A stretch of DNA of 64,000 bases from NCBI GenBank assembly GCA_027475525.1, contig JAMWFC010000062.1:404147-468146 (forward strand), given 5' to 3'. The notes beneath the pieces were generated by a model. That model did no database searches. It was given only the letters and a program-made list of their open reading frames with translations, and had not been told where the DNA came from. This DNA is from Macrolepiota albuminosa. Taxonomy: Eukaryota; Basidiomycota; Agaricomycetes; Agaricales; Agaricaceae. The stretch's first letter is position 1. Every line of letters begins with the position of its first letter. Shown here in pieces: positions 19,370 through 29,719 of the stretch. Made by a program: the position numbers and the translations under genes.

Positions 19370-22300
19370 ATGGCCTATTGGGGGCTGCAAAAGAGTGATC
19401 AGAGCCGGCAAGGCTCTAGTGGAGGGGGGAGACCCCCGAATATACAAATGTCAACTCAGTACCAGAGACAGCCGCCATATCCAGTGGCAAGCCAGTTTCA
19501 GTCAGCGGTGGCCTATCCAGGCCGTGATGAGCCGCTTCCGTACCAGACACCCCTCCACTCACAAGAGATGGAGGTCGATGACGAAGGGCGCTATGGGCGC
19601 CCGGAGGACAGCACACGCCACGAGCGCTATTATCAGGAACTGTCAGCATGTACAGCTGCATCGCATCCGACATATGCGGGTGTGGTGACGGGGCCGCCAT
19701 CAGTACCATGGGTGCATCGGCCTGTGGAAGAGTCATATGGGGAGCCTGCGCCACAAGCGCAGAGTGTAGCAGTGTCAGACGTGCTGTTGGGCAGACTGGA
19801 AGCAGCAGGACAGCCAGTCCCTGCAACTGCGTCCTTCCTGCAGGACAGTTTGGCCGTAATGGTAATGGAGGGATTGCTCGACCAGATCAAGCTGATGAAG
19901 AGGCAGCGCGTCGCAGCGCTGGAACAGATTGAACGTGCGTCTAAGCGCAAAATCGCCACGGGTGAGGAACCGACCGCTGAGGTCAAGAGGGCTAGATATC
20001 AGCCCAGTCAACCGGTCGACCCTCCACAGGCAAGGATGCCGTCGGAAGCGCAATTTGCGTGCCATGAGCAGCCTGCTCAGCCTGTGGCTTTGTCATCACG
20101 GTTACCCGAGTCGGGCCCGCAGGCCGCTTCAGAGTCTCTGGCTGCCATCAGTGAACCCTTGGCAGGTCTGTCTCTGGGTCAGCGGGAAGCTGCATCATCT
20201 CGGGCCCCACCTAAGGGGCCCAAATCCGTTGCTGTGGTGCCAAGAGCGCCTGTTATTGTCACTCCTTGCGCTGGGCCTGGAGGGAATACTCTGGCGCAAA
20301 ATGCGCCTGCCCCTCTGGTGGCTCAGCCACAACCACAATCGACCGCCCTGACCAAGTCGGGGCCATCTCGTCAGCGCCGCGGCCGCAAGCCACCTCTCGA
20401 TGCCTCCAAATTGGAGGTTATACTCTTTCCTGCTGGCATTCCCGCACGAGCGGGAGAAGTCCAGATGTTATTTATGCTGCCGGTGTTTGTACCGGCCCCA
20501 CCAGAGAAGTATCCCGTGGTCGTATTGACCCCAGACCCCCGTACGCCGGAGCAGTATGATGGTCTGGTGGCGACCTCGAGAGGGAAGACCAGGCCTGATA
20601 AAGGCAAAAAACCAGTACCATCCCTGTCCGACGAGAGCGACTATGGAGAGTCGAGTTCAGAGCAGGAGGAGGACGGGGAGGAGGGGGAATCGGCCGCGGA
20701 CCAATTCCAATGAGTATCACGCAATAAGCGCATTGCAAAGAAGAAGGCAATTCACGCCAAGGAGCTAAAGGCCCAGAAGTATAGGGCCGAGGATGAATGC
20801 TCGGGAAGGATCCCCGATGGCTTGGGGGTGAAGGTGTGGGGCCCACTTGATATCAAGCAAATGAACTCATGCTTTAGAGGAGCACTCAGCCATTGCACCT
20901 ATTATTCGTATGCCACGAATACGGTGCTGATGGGAGCTGACACCAATAGAGCGGCGTCATATGAGTATTCCTCTGGCCATCCTGCCCACATCCTGGGTAC
21001 GATTGTGTATAAGCACGCCCCACGCGGTCTTCCCCGCACTCCGTTAGAGCTGGACCGGCTCTATAAGTACTACGCAAATGTGCACGTCCCGCGTTGCGAC
21101 AGAATCGTCACGTATATGTTGATCACAGAGCTCCAGATGTTCACACAGCAGACAGTTGAGGCTCTGCATGATCGAACCATGCAGCTCCTGATGAAGGAGC
21201 CTAGGTACCAAGAACTCGTCAACCCAATGCAGGGCCCTGACGACCTCGCTCTTGTCGAGCGACGACACATTCCAGGGCGCTTCTTGCGCACAAAAGACAA
21301 TGGCACCACAGCGTTGCACATAATGCACGCTCAGGATCCAGCCACACCGTTCGACCTTGACCAACTGGCACAGTATGCGCTGGTCTTTGGCCGACCCGGG
21401 TTGGAAAATACCTATCAAGGTATCGCCGTGGATCATGCCTATCGCATGCACTGGCGGACCCTCTTTGGGTTCGCCTTATGTCGAGCATTGTGCGCTAACA
21501 GCGCAGCCAAGCCGGTGATCGTACGGCGCATGACCCTCGTCGTGGCCCGTCCAGGGCTTTATCGAGAGGCGATTGCCTCGTATGATGCCATGTTCCCCGA
21601 GCAGCCATTTGAGCCCCAACGTGGGCCACAGCTCAAAATTCACCAAGTTCACGTGCCCGACGATCATGCACGGAACTTCTCCGATGACGACGTGTTACGC
21701 GTCCTTCTGCACAACCGGATCCCGCTGGAATGGGTGGACCACGTGTACACGTATGGCATAGTCTTTCTGGAACAGCAGTTCCATTCCCCCACGATGTCAA
21801 TGGACATCTTCAAACAGGTCGATGACGAGCGCATGGAGCGCCTCTCCAAGTATGGCACCCCTGCCGCAATCCCGCAATGGGATGGATGGCGGGAGATGAC
21901 TGAAGACGATCACTATTGTCTTATGTTCAAGCATCACAAGGAGAGCAAGCTCCCGGAAAACCCTGAGGCCAATGGCCTCTATTACTTGATTGGCATGGAC
22001 CCGAATCGGGTCAACCTCCTAAAACGCTCGGCAGCGCACCTGAGGCCAATGGCCTCTATTACTTGATTGGCATGGACCCGAATCGGGTCAACCTCCTAAA
22101 ACGCTCGGCAGCGCATGACCTGCCAACAGCGGACATGGACCCAGGCCGGGTCAATCTCCTGTCACACACGGCAGAGCAGGGTACGCTCACCACCACAGCT
22201 TCAGCGATTAACGTCGCACTAACAGAGTCTATAGTGGTAGATACGCCTGCAGTTGAGGGGCCTATAACCCCACCGAGGACAGAATCGGCGCCTCCCCCTC

Positions 22301-22383
22301 CCGCAATTAACGTCGCACTGGAGGAGGAGGCAATGGTGACTGAGACAGGCATGGTTGCAGGAGCATCGTCATCCGGGTCCTAG
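19370..22383 (+). CDS. Extra ORF of unknown function carried by the chromovirus
   Basis: From ATG 19370 one frame runs through 22066, interrupted by a single in-frame TGA (20711-20713); a 77-bp duplication at 21962-22115 then shifts the frame. Deleting one copy makes it continuous to TAG 22381-22383, roughly 980 codons. The first ~300 residues are disordered (Pro/Ala/Gln-rich) with a basic KRKIATGEEPTAEVKRARY patch. The conserved part (from about 20795) has IPDGLGVKVWGPLDIKQMNS, YALVFGRPGLENTYQGIAVD, MHWRTLFGFALCRAL and YGIVFLEQQFHS. A clear homologue lies at 31949-34814 in a second element. There is no signal peptide or membrane helix, so it is not a classical envelope protein. I do not recognise the fold; the function is unknown. 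Confidence 0.8.
21962..22115. repeat. Exact 77-bp tandem duplication inside the extra ORF
   Basis: 21962-22038 and 22039-22115 are identical. The second copy breaks the frame: the same peptide (YYLIGMDPNRVNLLKRSAAH) is encoded once in each of two frames. Removing 77 bp restores an open frame from 20822 to 22383. It shares its unit length with three unrelated duplications in the window, so it is likely an assembly artefact. Confidence 0.95.
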
Positions 22384-22715
22384 ACCCATGTATACTTTAT
22401 TGTGTATGTACTTCTGAGTATTTCACTCAAACCATTTCAGCTGATACGCACTCCAGAGTCGCATGTAGATACAGCGGACCCAGAGGAGGGGTCACTCTTT
22501 TTTGTTTTTTCTTACTTGTTTATACAAAACCATTTTTTATCTACTGCTGGCACAACCTGCGCCCTTGTCTGATAAGGACTGCTTTCTATTGTGTCCAGAC
22601 GACACATCTACACTGCGCATGAGTGCTAACGCCTTGCAGCCACGCCATATGTGTGTATTCATTTATTGTTTGCACTACCGTGCATCCTTCATCTTGCTTT
22701 ACCTCCCTTTCTAAA

Positions 22716-22744
22716 GACCGAGTATTCGGTCTCATTGGGGGGTA
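22716..22744 (+). promoter_or_regulatory. Hairpin and polypurine tract before the 3' LTR
   Basis: GACCGA-GTAT-TCGGTC (22716-22731) precedes TCATTGGGGGGTA and then the LTR start TGTAAC. The G-run is the expected primer site for plus-strand DNA synthesis. The second chromovirus has the same design: GACC-ATACTTC-GGTC followed by TAATTGGGGGGTG. Confidence 0.75.
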
Positions 22745-22917
22745 TGTAACAGAGTCATCCGTGTTCCAAGCGTCAACAACGCTATAATCGTTTAATAGAG
22801 TATTACATAAGACAACATCTTGTTTTCACTCTAAGTACTAGTCAATCCGATACTGCGGTCTGATTTAGCACTTGTGTGATACACACAAGATAGTTCTAAC
22901 CCGTAACTACGGTTACA
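22745..22917 (+). repeat. 3' LTR of the chromovirus
   Basis: 173 bp, TGTAAC to GTTACA, about 6 transitions from the 5' LTR at 11533-11705. The target duplication AAAGT follows at once. Confidence 0.95.
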
Positions 22918-23660
22918 AAAGTCCTAATGTGCTCAAGCTAATAAGATATGATGAGGTGCTAGTAAATAGTGCTCTTGATGCTACCTGACAAACTGTAAGC
23001 ACCATGGTTCTGATGAAGATATAGCAGAAAGATGAAATAGCATGATGCAAATGTGCCTGCTGTTGGCACTATTGACGATGAAGACAATATAAACTGTGCT
23101 AGCACCTAACTTATTGACAAAGTTAAGTCAAGCTAGAGAGATTTAGATAGTGAGAGTAACTGTGTTCTAATGTGTTACAATTCATTGCTATTTATATGTC
23201 CAGTAGCTATCTTTTATTCTATGCACTACTGTATTTCAAAAATAAGTCCATTTGCAGTGCTACCAATTAGCACCTCTTCTCATGGCTACAGCTAACAGCA
23301 ACCAGTAGCACATGAATAATAGTGACTAACAGTGTTACAGCTTATTGGCTATGGCAACTCTAAAACTATTTAAGATTATATGAGTCTGCTCACTTTTAAA
23401 TATAAGTTTGATTGGCCAGGATACACCAGGATATGATTGGAAAAACCTCAACAAATGCCACAATCTAAAAGCACTATCTCCAGTGCTAAACATTGTTCTT
23501 CTTTTCAATAGGCCAAAGTGTCAGGCTTCAGTATATCCTGTTCTGTCAACATTAATTTCTATACTTCTAATAGCAGTGCCTCAACAAATAGCAGTGTCTA
23601 ATGCTATCCCTTTTCAGAACTGATCAGGGTTTGGTCAAAGCTACTTCCCTATAGTTGCAC
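22918..23660 (+). repeat. Left arm of a long, old inverted repeat
   Basis: The reverse complement of about 27390-28085 aligns along this arm, for example GCTATCTTTTATTCTATGCA here against GCTATCTTTTATACTTTTATG there, and CTGTCAACATTAATTTCTAT region by region. The arm also extends left of the inserted chromovirus (11440-11532), because joining the flanks at AAAGT gives TTCTGGCAAAGTCCTAATG, which matches the reverse complement of about 28100-28125. Many TAGCAC or GTGCTA motifs occur in it. Confidence 0.7.
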
Positions 23661-26600
23661 TAAAGTTATCTCTTTATGAATCCTGAGTCCTTGGAGTCAA
23701 TGAATGGTGGATAGTAGTTGCAACTGCTAAGTAAAGCCTGCATTAAGAAGTGATAGCCAGGTATATTTTAAGTCCAGAAAGGTCGCTTGAGTCTTCAGAC
23801 TTGACAAGTGTTAATAGGCCTATAATGTTTCTTGATGTGCTTAGTCAGAGCAGAAGCCTATTACCATTTTCTCTTCTTGAAAATTAGTGACAGACTAGAC
23901 AAATCTCTTGCTGCTGGCATATGACCTATGTGCTTGTCTCATTCTGGTGCTGTCAACAGACCAGCCACTGTTGATAGATCAGGTCATTTTTTGCCTTTAC
24001 TTCTTTCTCCTACCTTGCTGCTTTTTAGGCCCATTTATTCACACTGTCCTTTGCTTAATCATCTTCTTATCAGAAAGCTTGCTCTTCAGGCTAGAAATGG
24101 CTTTGTTGATGAAACTTGTCCTGGAATCAAGGAGAAGTTCCTTGTCATCCTTTACCTTGTTAACTGCTATCTACATGTTAGTCTACAGGACAACTATTAG
24201 TGCATTTTTATTATGAAGGAGTGCTTGTATCTTACCAGCTCCTTCAGCCATCTCTTGAGGTCAGAAGGGTCTTACTTGAAAGTGGAAAACAGTACTCAAA
24301 CATCCTTATTGATGATTTATTGGTGGAGATGAACATTGGACATGACAGATAGAAGAAATAGTAGGAAACAGATGAGAACTTTACATAAAGCAAGTTCTGA
24401 AAATAGATATTATATGACTCTGTTTAAAGTACAAAAAAAGTTGAATTTATTGCTTGATAAACCTTTTTTTGTTTGTTGTACCATGTATTAATAAATAATA
24501 ATTAGCTAAGCAGGTCAAAAAATTTCACATAAGCTACAACAAATGTCAGGGGACTCCTCATTTCTTCCTGTTTTACTCTTCATTCCTTCATTCTCTCGTT
24601 ATTCATTCTCTTATTTCTGCTGTCATTTTTTTTACTTTACTGCTTCTACTCTTTCAACACTATCTATTGGTACTATTTTCAGCCCTTGAGGTGCTCTGGT
24701 TCTTTAGCTATCATTCAGACAAGTGTGGGCCCTTCAGTACCATTTCCAGACCACTTATATAAGTTGGAGCTTGCCTGCTTTATTTGTGCACTTGTTTGTT
24801 TAGACAATTTTTGAGTTTTTAAGATTTTGTTGTACTGTACAGTTGTTTCCTACATTTCAGAGGCCCCAGAAGCATCCAACTTGGCATAGGAAATCCCTAG
24901 ACTTGTTTTTTTTGAATTTTTCTCTGCCAGCTGTGCAACTGAGTCATAGCTTCCAGAGGTCACCTTACAACAGATGCACTAAAAGAGAGTCAATCTTTCC
25001 TATTATGCACTCAAAGAAATATCAATTCAGAATATTCTGCTGAACTATAGAATCTTACTGTAAATAAGTATGGTGTAAATAAATATTAGTCTAGTATTGT
25101 CAATTCATTATAAATTAACTATTTAGTTTTGCTGGTACCAAATCTATGGTAAATTTATTTGATCTATCTATCTGCTAATAGATAGAATGCAGGTCTGCCA
25201 GTGATGAGCTCCCATTATAGATGTCCACAAATAGCATCAACACAAGCATCTCACATTGGCACATTGGTATTACCAGGAGTGGCATGTCTTAGCACTTCAG
25301 GAGCTAATTTTTGCATATTTTTATGTTAATAACTCACAGCTGGAGCCTCTAATTACTCCAGGACCACTTTCTATGGCACCACCTATTCTTAGCACCACTC
25401 TTTACACCTTGCCACACCTTAGACATGGACACTTGGCATCAGTCAATCTAGAATGATGCTCTTAGCTGGTAGCAGTGCTTACAGAAGGAATAATGAAGTA
25501 TTTTCATGACAGACAGCTTGGAGTTTCACCTTAGTACCTGATATTGCTTAGCACCTTGCTGATTCAGACTAACAGCATGATTGTTGATCTTTTTACCATA
25601 TATTTTAATTCATAGCATTCACTTACATATAAATACTTACTTTTTGTTAGTAGTACACCATTAATTTGGCAGTAAAGATTATATCTCAACATTTTGGTTA
25701 CCTTATGCAACAGACTACTTTTTGTTGACAATGTCAGCAAGAGGACTCTGCTTTAGTTTTCTTTCTCTCTCTCTCTCAGCAATCTCTTAGCATCTTGCCA
25801 CTCTAGCAGGGCATTTGTGCTTAGATCTGCTAAGCAATCATTGTTATTTTATCATTTCTTTCAAGTGCTAACACTTAGTGCCTCTTAGTGCCTTTCCTTG
25901 GAAACTCTCTCCTGTGTCTCTTAGCACCTTTCCTTGGTTCCATGCCTCTTAGCACCTTTCTTTGGCAACTTTTAGTGCTCTCTTCCTGCATTTTGGGCCT
26001 TACATAAGCACCTCCAATTCTCCCGTTTCCTTGCCACCAACCTCTTGCCTACTGTGTGTTCTTTGAGATTTGTCTGGGATTCTCTCACACACTTAGCATG
26101 CCCAAAGCTATATTGACTAAGTAGCTGTACTATTATTGATAGTGCACCTTAGCTCAATTTGGGCATCATCACCAGACACCAGTGGACTTCTTCTGCCCTC
26201 TTTCAACCCAACACTATTTCTTTTTCCTACTCCCAAAATCTAAATGTTGCCTTTCAAATATTTCTTATTTTTTGTCTTTGAAACTGCAAAGAATGAGCAA
26301 CAAATTCACAAAATGCAGGTCTATCAGATGCCAGTGGACCCCTTCCACTCTCTATTAATTTACTACAAGATACTTCTATACATGGGAAGATTTCTTTAGA
26401 TGTCAGTTGGCCTTTCTACAAACTGGTATAATGTAAATTTAAATTAGTTCAGCAGGTCAAAAGACACTATTATATGTTATTAGGTTAAAATAACAATATC
26501 TATAGTTTTGACTGCTATTATGATGCACTGTGGAGGAGTTGGACCCACTTCTTGTGCCCTATATAAAATATCAACTTATAAATATTCTACTAAACCACAA

Positions 26601-26976
26601 GAGCTTACTATAAATATAGATTGGTTAAAAAACATCGTCACACATTATTAAGTCAGTAAATTTATTTGATCCATTCATCTACTCATGGATAAGATGCAGG
26701 TCCACCAAATGCCAGCAGATTTCTTCCCTCCTTTTTCAACTTAATGCCATCTCTCTTTCTCACCTTCAAAATCTAACTATCTTTACTCAATATTTTTTCA
26801 TTTTTACACAAGAAGATTTCTTTAGATATCAGCTACTGTCTTCTGATATCCACTACTATCTGCTGGCATGCTAGTGGACAGCAGACACCTATGCACCTCT
26901 CTTCTCTTTTTCTCCCTCTTTCCCTCTAGCACCATTCCTCTTCTCTACTTTTCACACATTGTCCTATCACATTTAT
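23661..26976. other. AT-rich interior of the inverted-repeat element; no supported gene
   Basis: Open frames here (for example 23908-24216) are short and have no recognisable domain. The stretch is full of short TAGCACC / GGTGCTA motifs, notably a run at about 25860-25990 where TTAGCACCTTTCCTTGG and variants repeat. It may be a non-coding DNA transposon body or heavily decayed sequence. Confidence 0.45.
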
Positions 26977-27147
26977 TCAAGCACATCAAGACTGTCAGGA
27001 CTCCTCTCACACTACATATGCCAGGTACTAGAGATAGTGTTGTACTGCGTAATGTCCAGCAAACTCAACCACAGTTGGTGACATCATCAGTGCCAGGGTG
27101 GTGGCTAATGGTGGCTATTGGAGCTGATCAGGCAAGGGACTGGAGTG
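26977..27147 (+). repeat. Direct repeat copy 1 of outer-arm sequence
   Basis: About 170 bp, starting CAAGCACATCAAGACTGTCA, is repeated with divergence at about 28092-28262 (CAAGCACACCAGGACTCTGT). Both contain CCACAGTTGG and GATCAGGCAAGG / AATCAGGCAAGG blocks. Confidence 0.7.
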
Positions 27148-27389
27148 CTGGAGTGTGGTGTGCCAGTGATAGGCTTCTACTTGGACTAAGCACATTAAGA
27201 GATATTATAGGCCTACTGATGTTTGACAGATTGGAGACTCTAGCAACTGTCTTGGACACAGAAGATCTCTGGTTTTTGGTGCTCTGCTACAGACTCTACT
27301 TATCAGTCTCATTCAACATTTATTAGTTCTTCAATACACACTATCTGTTGACTTCAAGAATTTAGGAGGCTTAGGACTCATAGCACTAG

Positions 27390-28085
27390 CATGACAGTGA
27401 AAAGGACTCTGACCAAACCCCAATCAATTCTAAAAGAGGTTAGCATTAGATGCTGCCATTTAATGAGGCACCTCAATCAGAAGTCTAAAGAATCAAAGAT
27501 GATGGCACAGGATATACTCAAGTCTGAATTTTAACTTATTAGAAATTAATACAATGTTTAGCACCAATATTAGCACTCACAGCATCTGTTAAGAATTTTC
27601 TGACCATACTTTAGAGAAGCCTGACCAATCAGAATTATACTAAAAAGTGAGTAGACTTGCACAATTTTAAGTCAGTTTAGAGTTGCCATGGCCAATGAGC
27701 CATAAATGCCATTGGTTGCTGTTGACAGATCACCATTAGTTGAAACTATGAGGAGAGGCACTAATTGATAGCACCACAGATGGACTTATCTTGAAAATAC
27801 AGTAGCATAAAAGTATAAAAGATAGCTACTTCACATGTACAGAATAACAAATCATAACCCTTTGAGCACATAGTTACACTCAGCATTTAAATTGCACTAG
27901 CTTATTCTAACTTCATCACTAAGTTGAGCACTAGCTTCATCTTTATCATCTTTGTCATTTATGGTGCCACTTATAAGCACATTATATTGTGCTATTCTTT
28001 CTCTTTTCAATATCTTTACCTGAACTATAGCGCTTACAACTTGCTAGATAGCATTTAAGGTACTATCATCTAGTGCATTGACTTA
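27390..28085 (-). repeat. Right arm of the long inverted repeat
   Basis: Pairs in inverted orientation with 22918-23660, diverged by many substitutions and small indels. Together the arms bound about 3.7 kb of AT-rich DNA. Both arms are rich in TAGCAC / GTGCTA. Confidence 0.7.
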
Positions 28086-28091
28086 TTATAT

Positions 28092-28262
28092 TTGCTCAAG
28101 CACACCAGGACTCTGTCAGGACTTCTCACAACTATGCATGCCAGGTGCTGGAGATAGCATTGTACTGTGTAATGTTCAGCGCACCCAACCACAGTTGGCA
28201 TTATCACTAGTGCCAGAGTGATGGCTAATGGCAGTCATTAGGTCCAATCAGGCAAGGGGTTG
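28092..28262 (+). repeat. Direct repeat copy 2 of outer-arm sequence
   Basis: Diverged copy of 26977-27147. It directly continues the right arm outward and corresponds, inverted, to the left-arm part at about 11440-11532. Confidence 0.65.
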
Positions 28263-28689
28263 GGTTTGGGTGTGCCAGTTATCATTCTGGAGAGTCAATA
28301 GAGCCTGGGATCTAGGGGGCATAGTTGAGCATCCTGGAGGGGCAGGTCATAACATTTACAGCATATCAGAGGACTGCTCTGCTAGATATATATCATATTG
28401 CACAAAGCAAGCTCCTCTACAATATATAACATGTACCATTGTAATATCTCTATATAGTCTTTATTATGTTCAACTACAACAATATCACATATCAACTCCT
28501 TAATAATAGATCCAACTCTAATTCATATACAATCAAGTAGTTTCAAGGACAATTCTTTCTTTTTACTTAGCTTGATTTCTTTCTACCATACAGGCACTAG
28601 CCTTATCTTGTTTCTTATTTGTCTTATTTTATATTTATTTGTTATTTTGATTGTGATTCTATATGCATCAGCCCAACTAACTACTCTGC

Positions 28690-29480
28690 AATCTCAGGTC
28701 ATAGTACTTGTGCTTAATGTTAATGGACTAGTTAGTCTGGTTACGCTTGCTTTAATTGGCCTACTAATCACTAAAATAGCCTCTTATTTCTTTGCTATAT
28801 TTGAGACTAAAACAAGATCTAATGCTGGTGCCAATCTCTCAATTTTGGACTATAAGATTTTGAAGGAAAATAGTATACCTTGCTCAGCTTAGAAGGAGAA
28901 ATAGGCTGTAATATTAGACATTTGAAGAGATACTCAAATTATTTTGCACATCACCCTTAATTATTCTGCTTTTTGTAGTTACATAGTTGCAGCTGACATT
29001 GTCATTCCTTGCTCCAACACTGCATTGTTTGTTCACTACATTTTTGCAGTTTATACTCTATGTGACTCTGAACTTAATGAGTCATTGAGAGAATTTTGGC
29101 CCTATCTAATAAATGCAGTATGTCTTATTAAGTCGTTATAGTCACTGTTTGGAAACCTTAATGCCACTATATTATTATTAGCAGAGCAAGCATCTGACAA
29201 TATACTTGCCAGACAGCAATTATTAAATTTTTTGCATACAACAGAAAGCATAGATCTATGGCTTAAAACTTCCATCACAACAGAATCATCAATTGGACAA
29301 GTTGCATCTGGAAATCAAATGATGGCAGCAACATCATAGATTTTGTCATAAGTTCTACTCATAATTTAATCAATCATGAAATACATACTGACTAGACTTG
29401 GTTTCTGGGCAGACTATTGTAGCAAAACTTGTTTTGTCATCAAACCTCACTCAATCAAACCACAGTCACACACAGTACTT
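28690..29480 (+). pseudogene. LINE endonuclease domain (APE-type) remnant
   Basis: VLVLNVNGLVSLVTLALIGL ... FFAIFETKTRSNAG matches the start of APE-type LINE endonucleases (the N of NVNGL and E of ETKT are catalytic-site positions). Later come LNESLREFWPYLINAV and LFGNLNATILLLAEQASDN (the GDxNA block, here GNLNAT), LARQQLLNFLHTTESIDLW, and a degraded histidine block near 29450. Stops at 28890, 29139 and elsewhere rule out function. The domain would nick target DNA to start reverse transcription. Confidence 0.6.
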
Positions 29481-29719
29481 GCTCAACAACTCAGATCACT
29501 CTAGCTTCCCTTCCAAGGATCATATATCCATCTAAAGTCAACAACCACAAGTTTATTATATTTAAAATAAATGATAAAGTGTATTTGTTTTGGTTATAAC
29601 AAACTTACTAATGCTATTAGACAGACCACACTAAGTGCTTTAGTCACACAAAGCCTTATTGTTGCTCAAACAAGAAAATTACATCTCCTTTAATTCATAA
29701 AATAGTGTCAAAAATTTGA

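Larger units (their letters stand above)
11533..22917 (+). mobile_element. Ty3/gypsy chromovirus with an extra post-chromodomain ORF
   Basis: The element has two 173-bp LTRs (TGTAAC...GTTACA) and a 5-bp target duplication AAAGT at 11528-11532 and 22918-22922. Inside, in order, are gag, CCHC knuckle, retropepsin, RT, RNase H, integrase, chromodomain, then an unexpected long ORF (19370-22383) and a polypurine tract. At 11.4 kb it is much longer than a typical chromovirus, largely because of the extra ORF. The gag-pol frame is one continuous reading frame from 12647 to 18319 broken only by in-frame stops (mostly TGA), then shifts once in the integrase. The LTRs differ at about 6 of 173 positions, all transitions, so the insertion is not recent. 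Confidence 0.93.

Noticed and set aside
19370..22383. Envelope-like gene
   Set aside because: The position is right, but I see no signal peptide, furin-like site or membrane anchor.
23908..24216. Membrane protein gene
   Set aside because: The hydrophobicity comes from T-rich DNA; there is no family motif or intron, and the frame lies in the decayed repeat interior.
28228..28503. Short coding gene before the LINE
   Set aside because: It overlaps the diverged direct repeat at 28092-28262 and has no recognisable motif.
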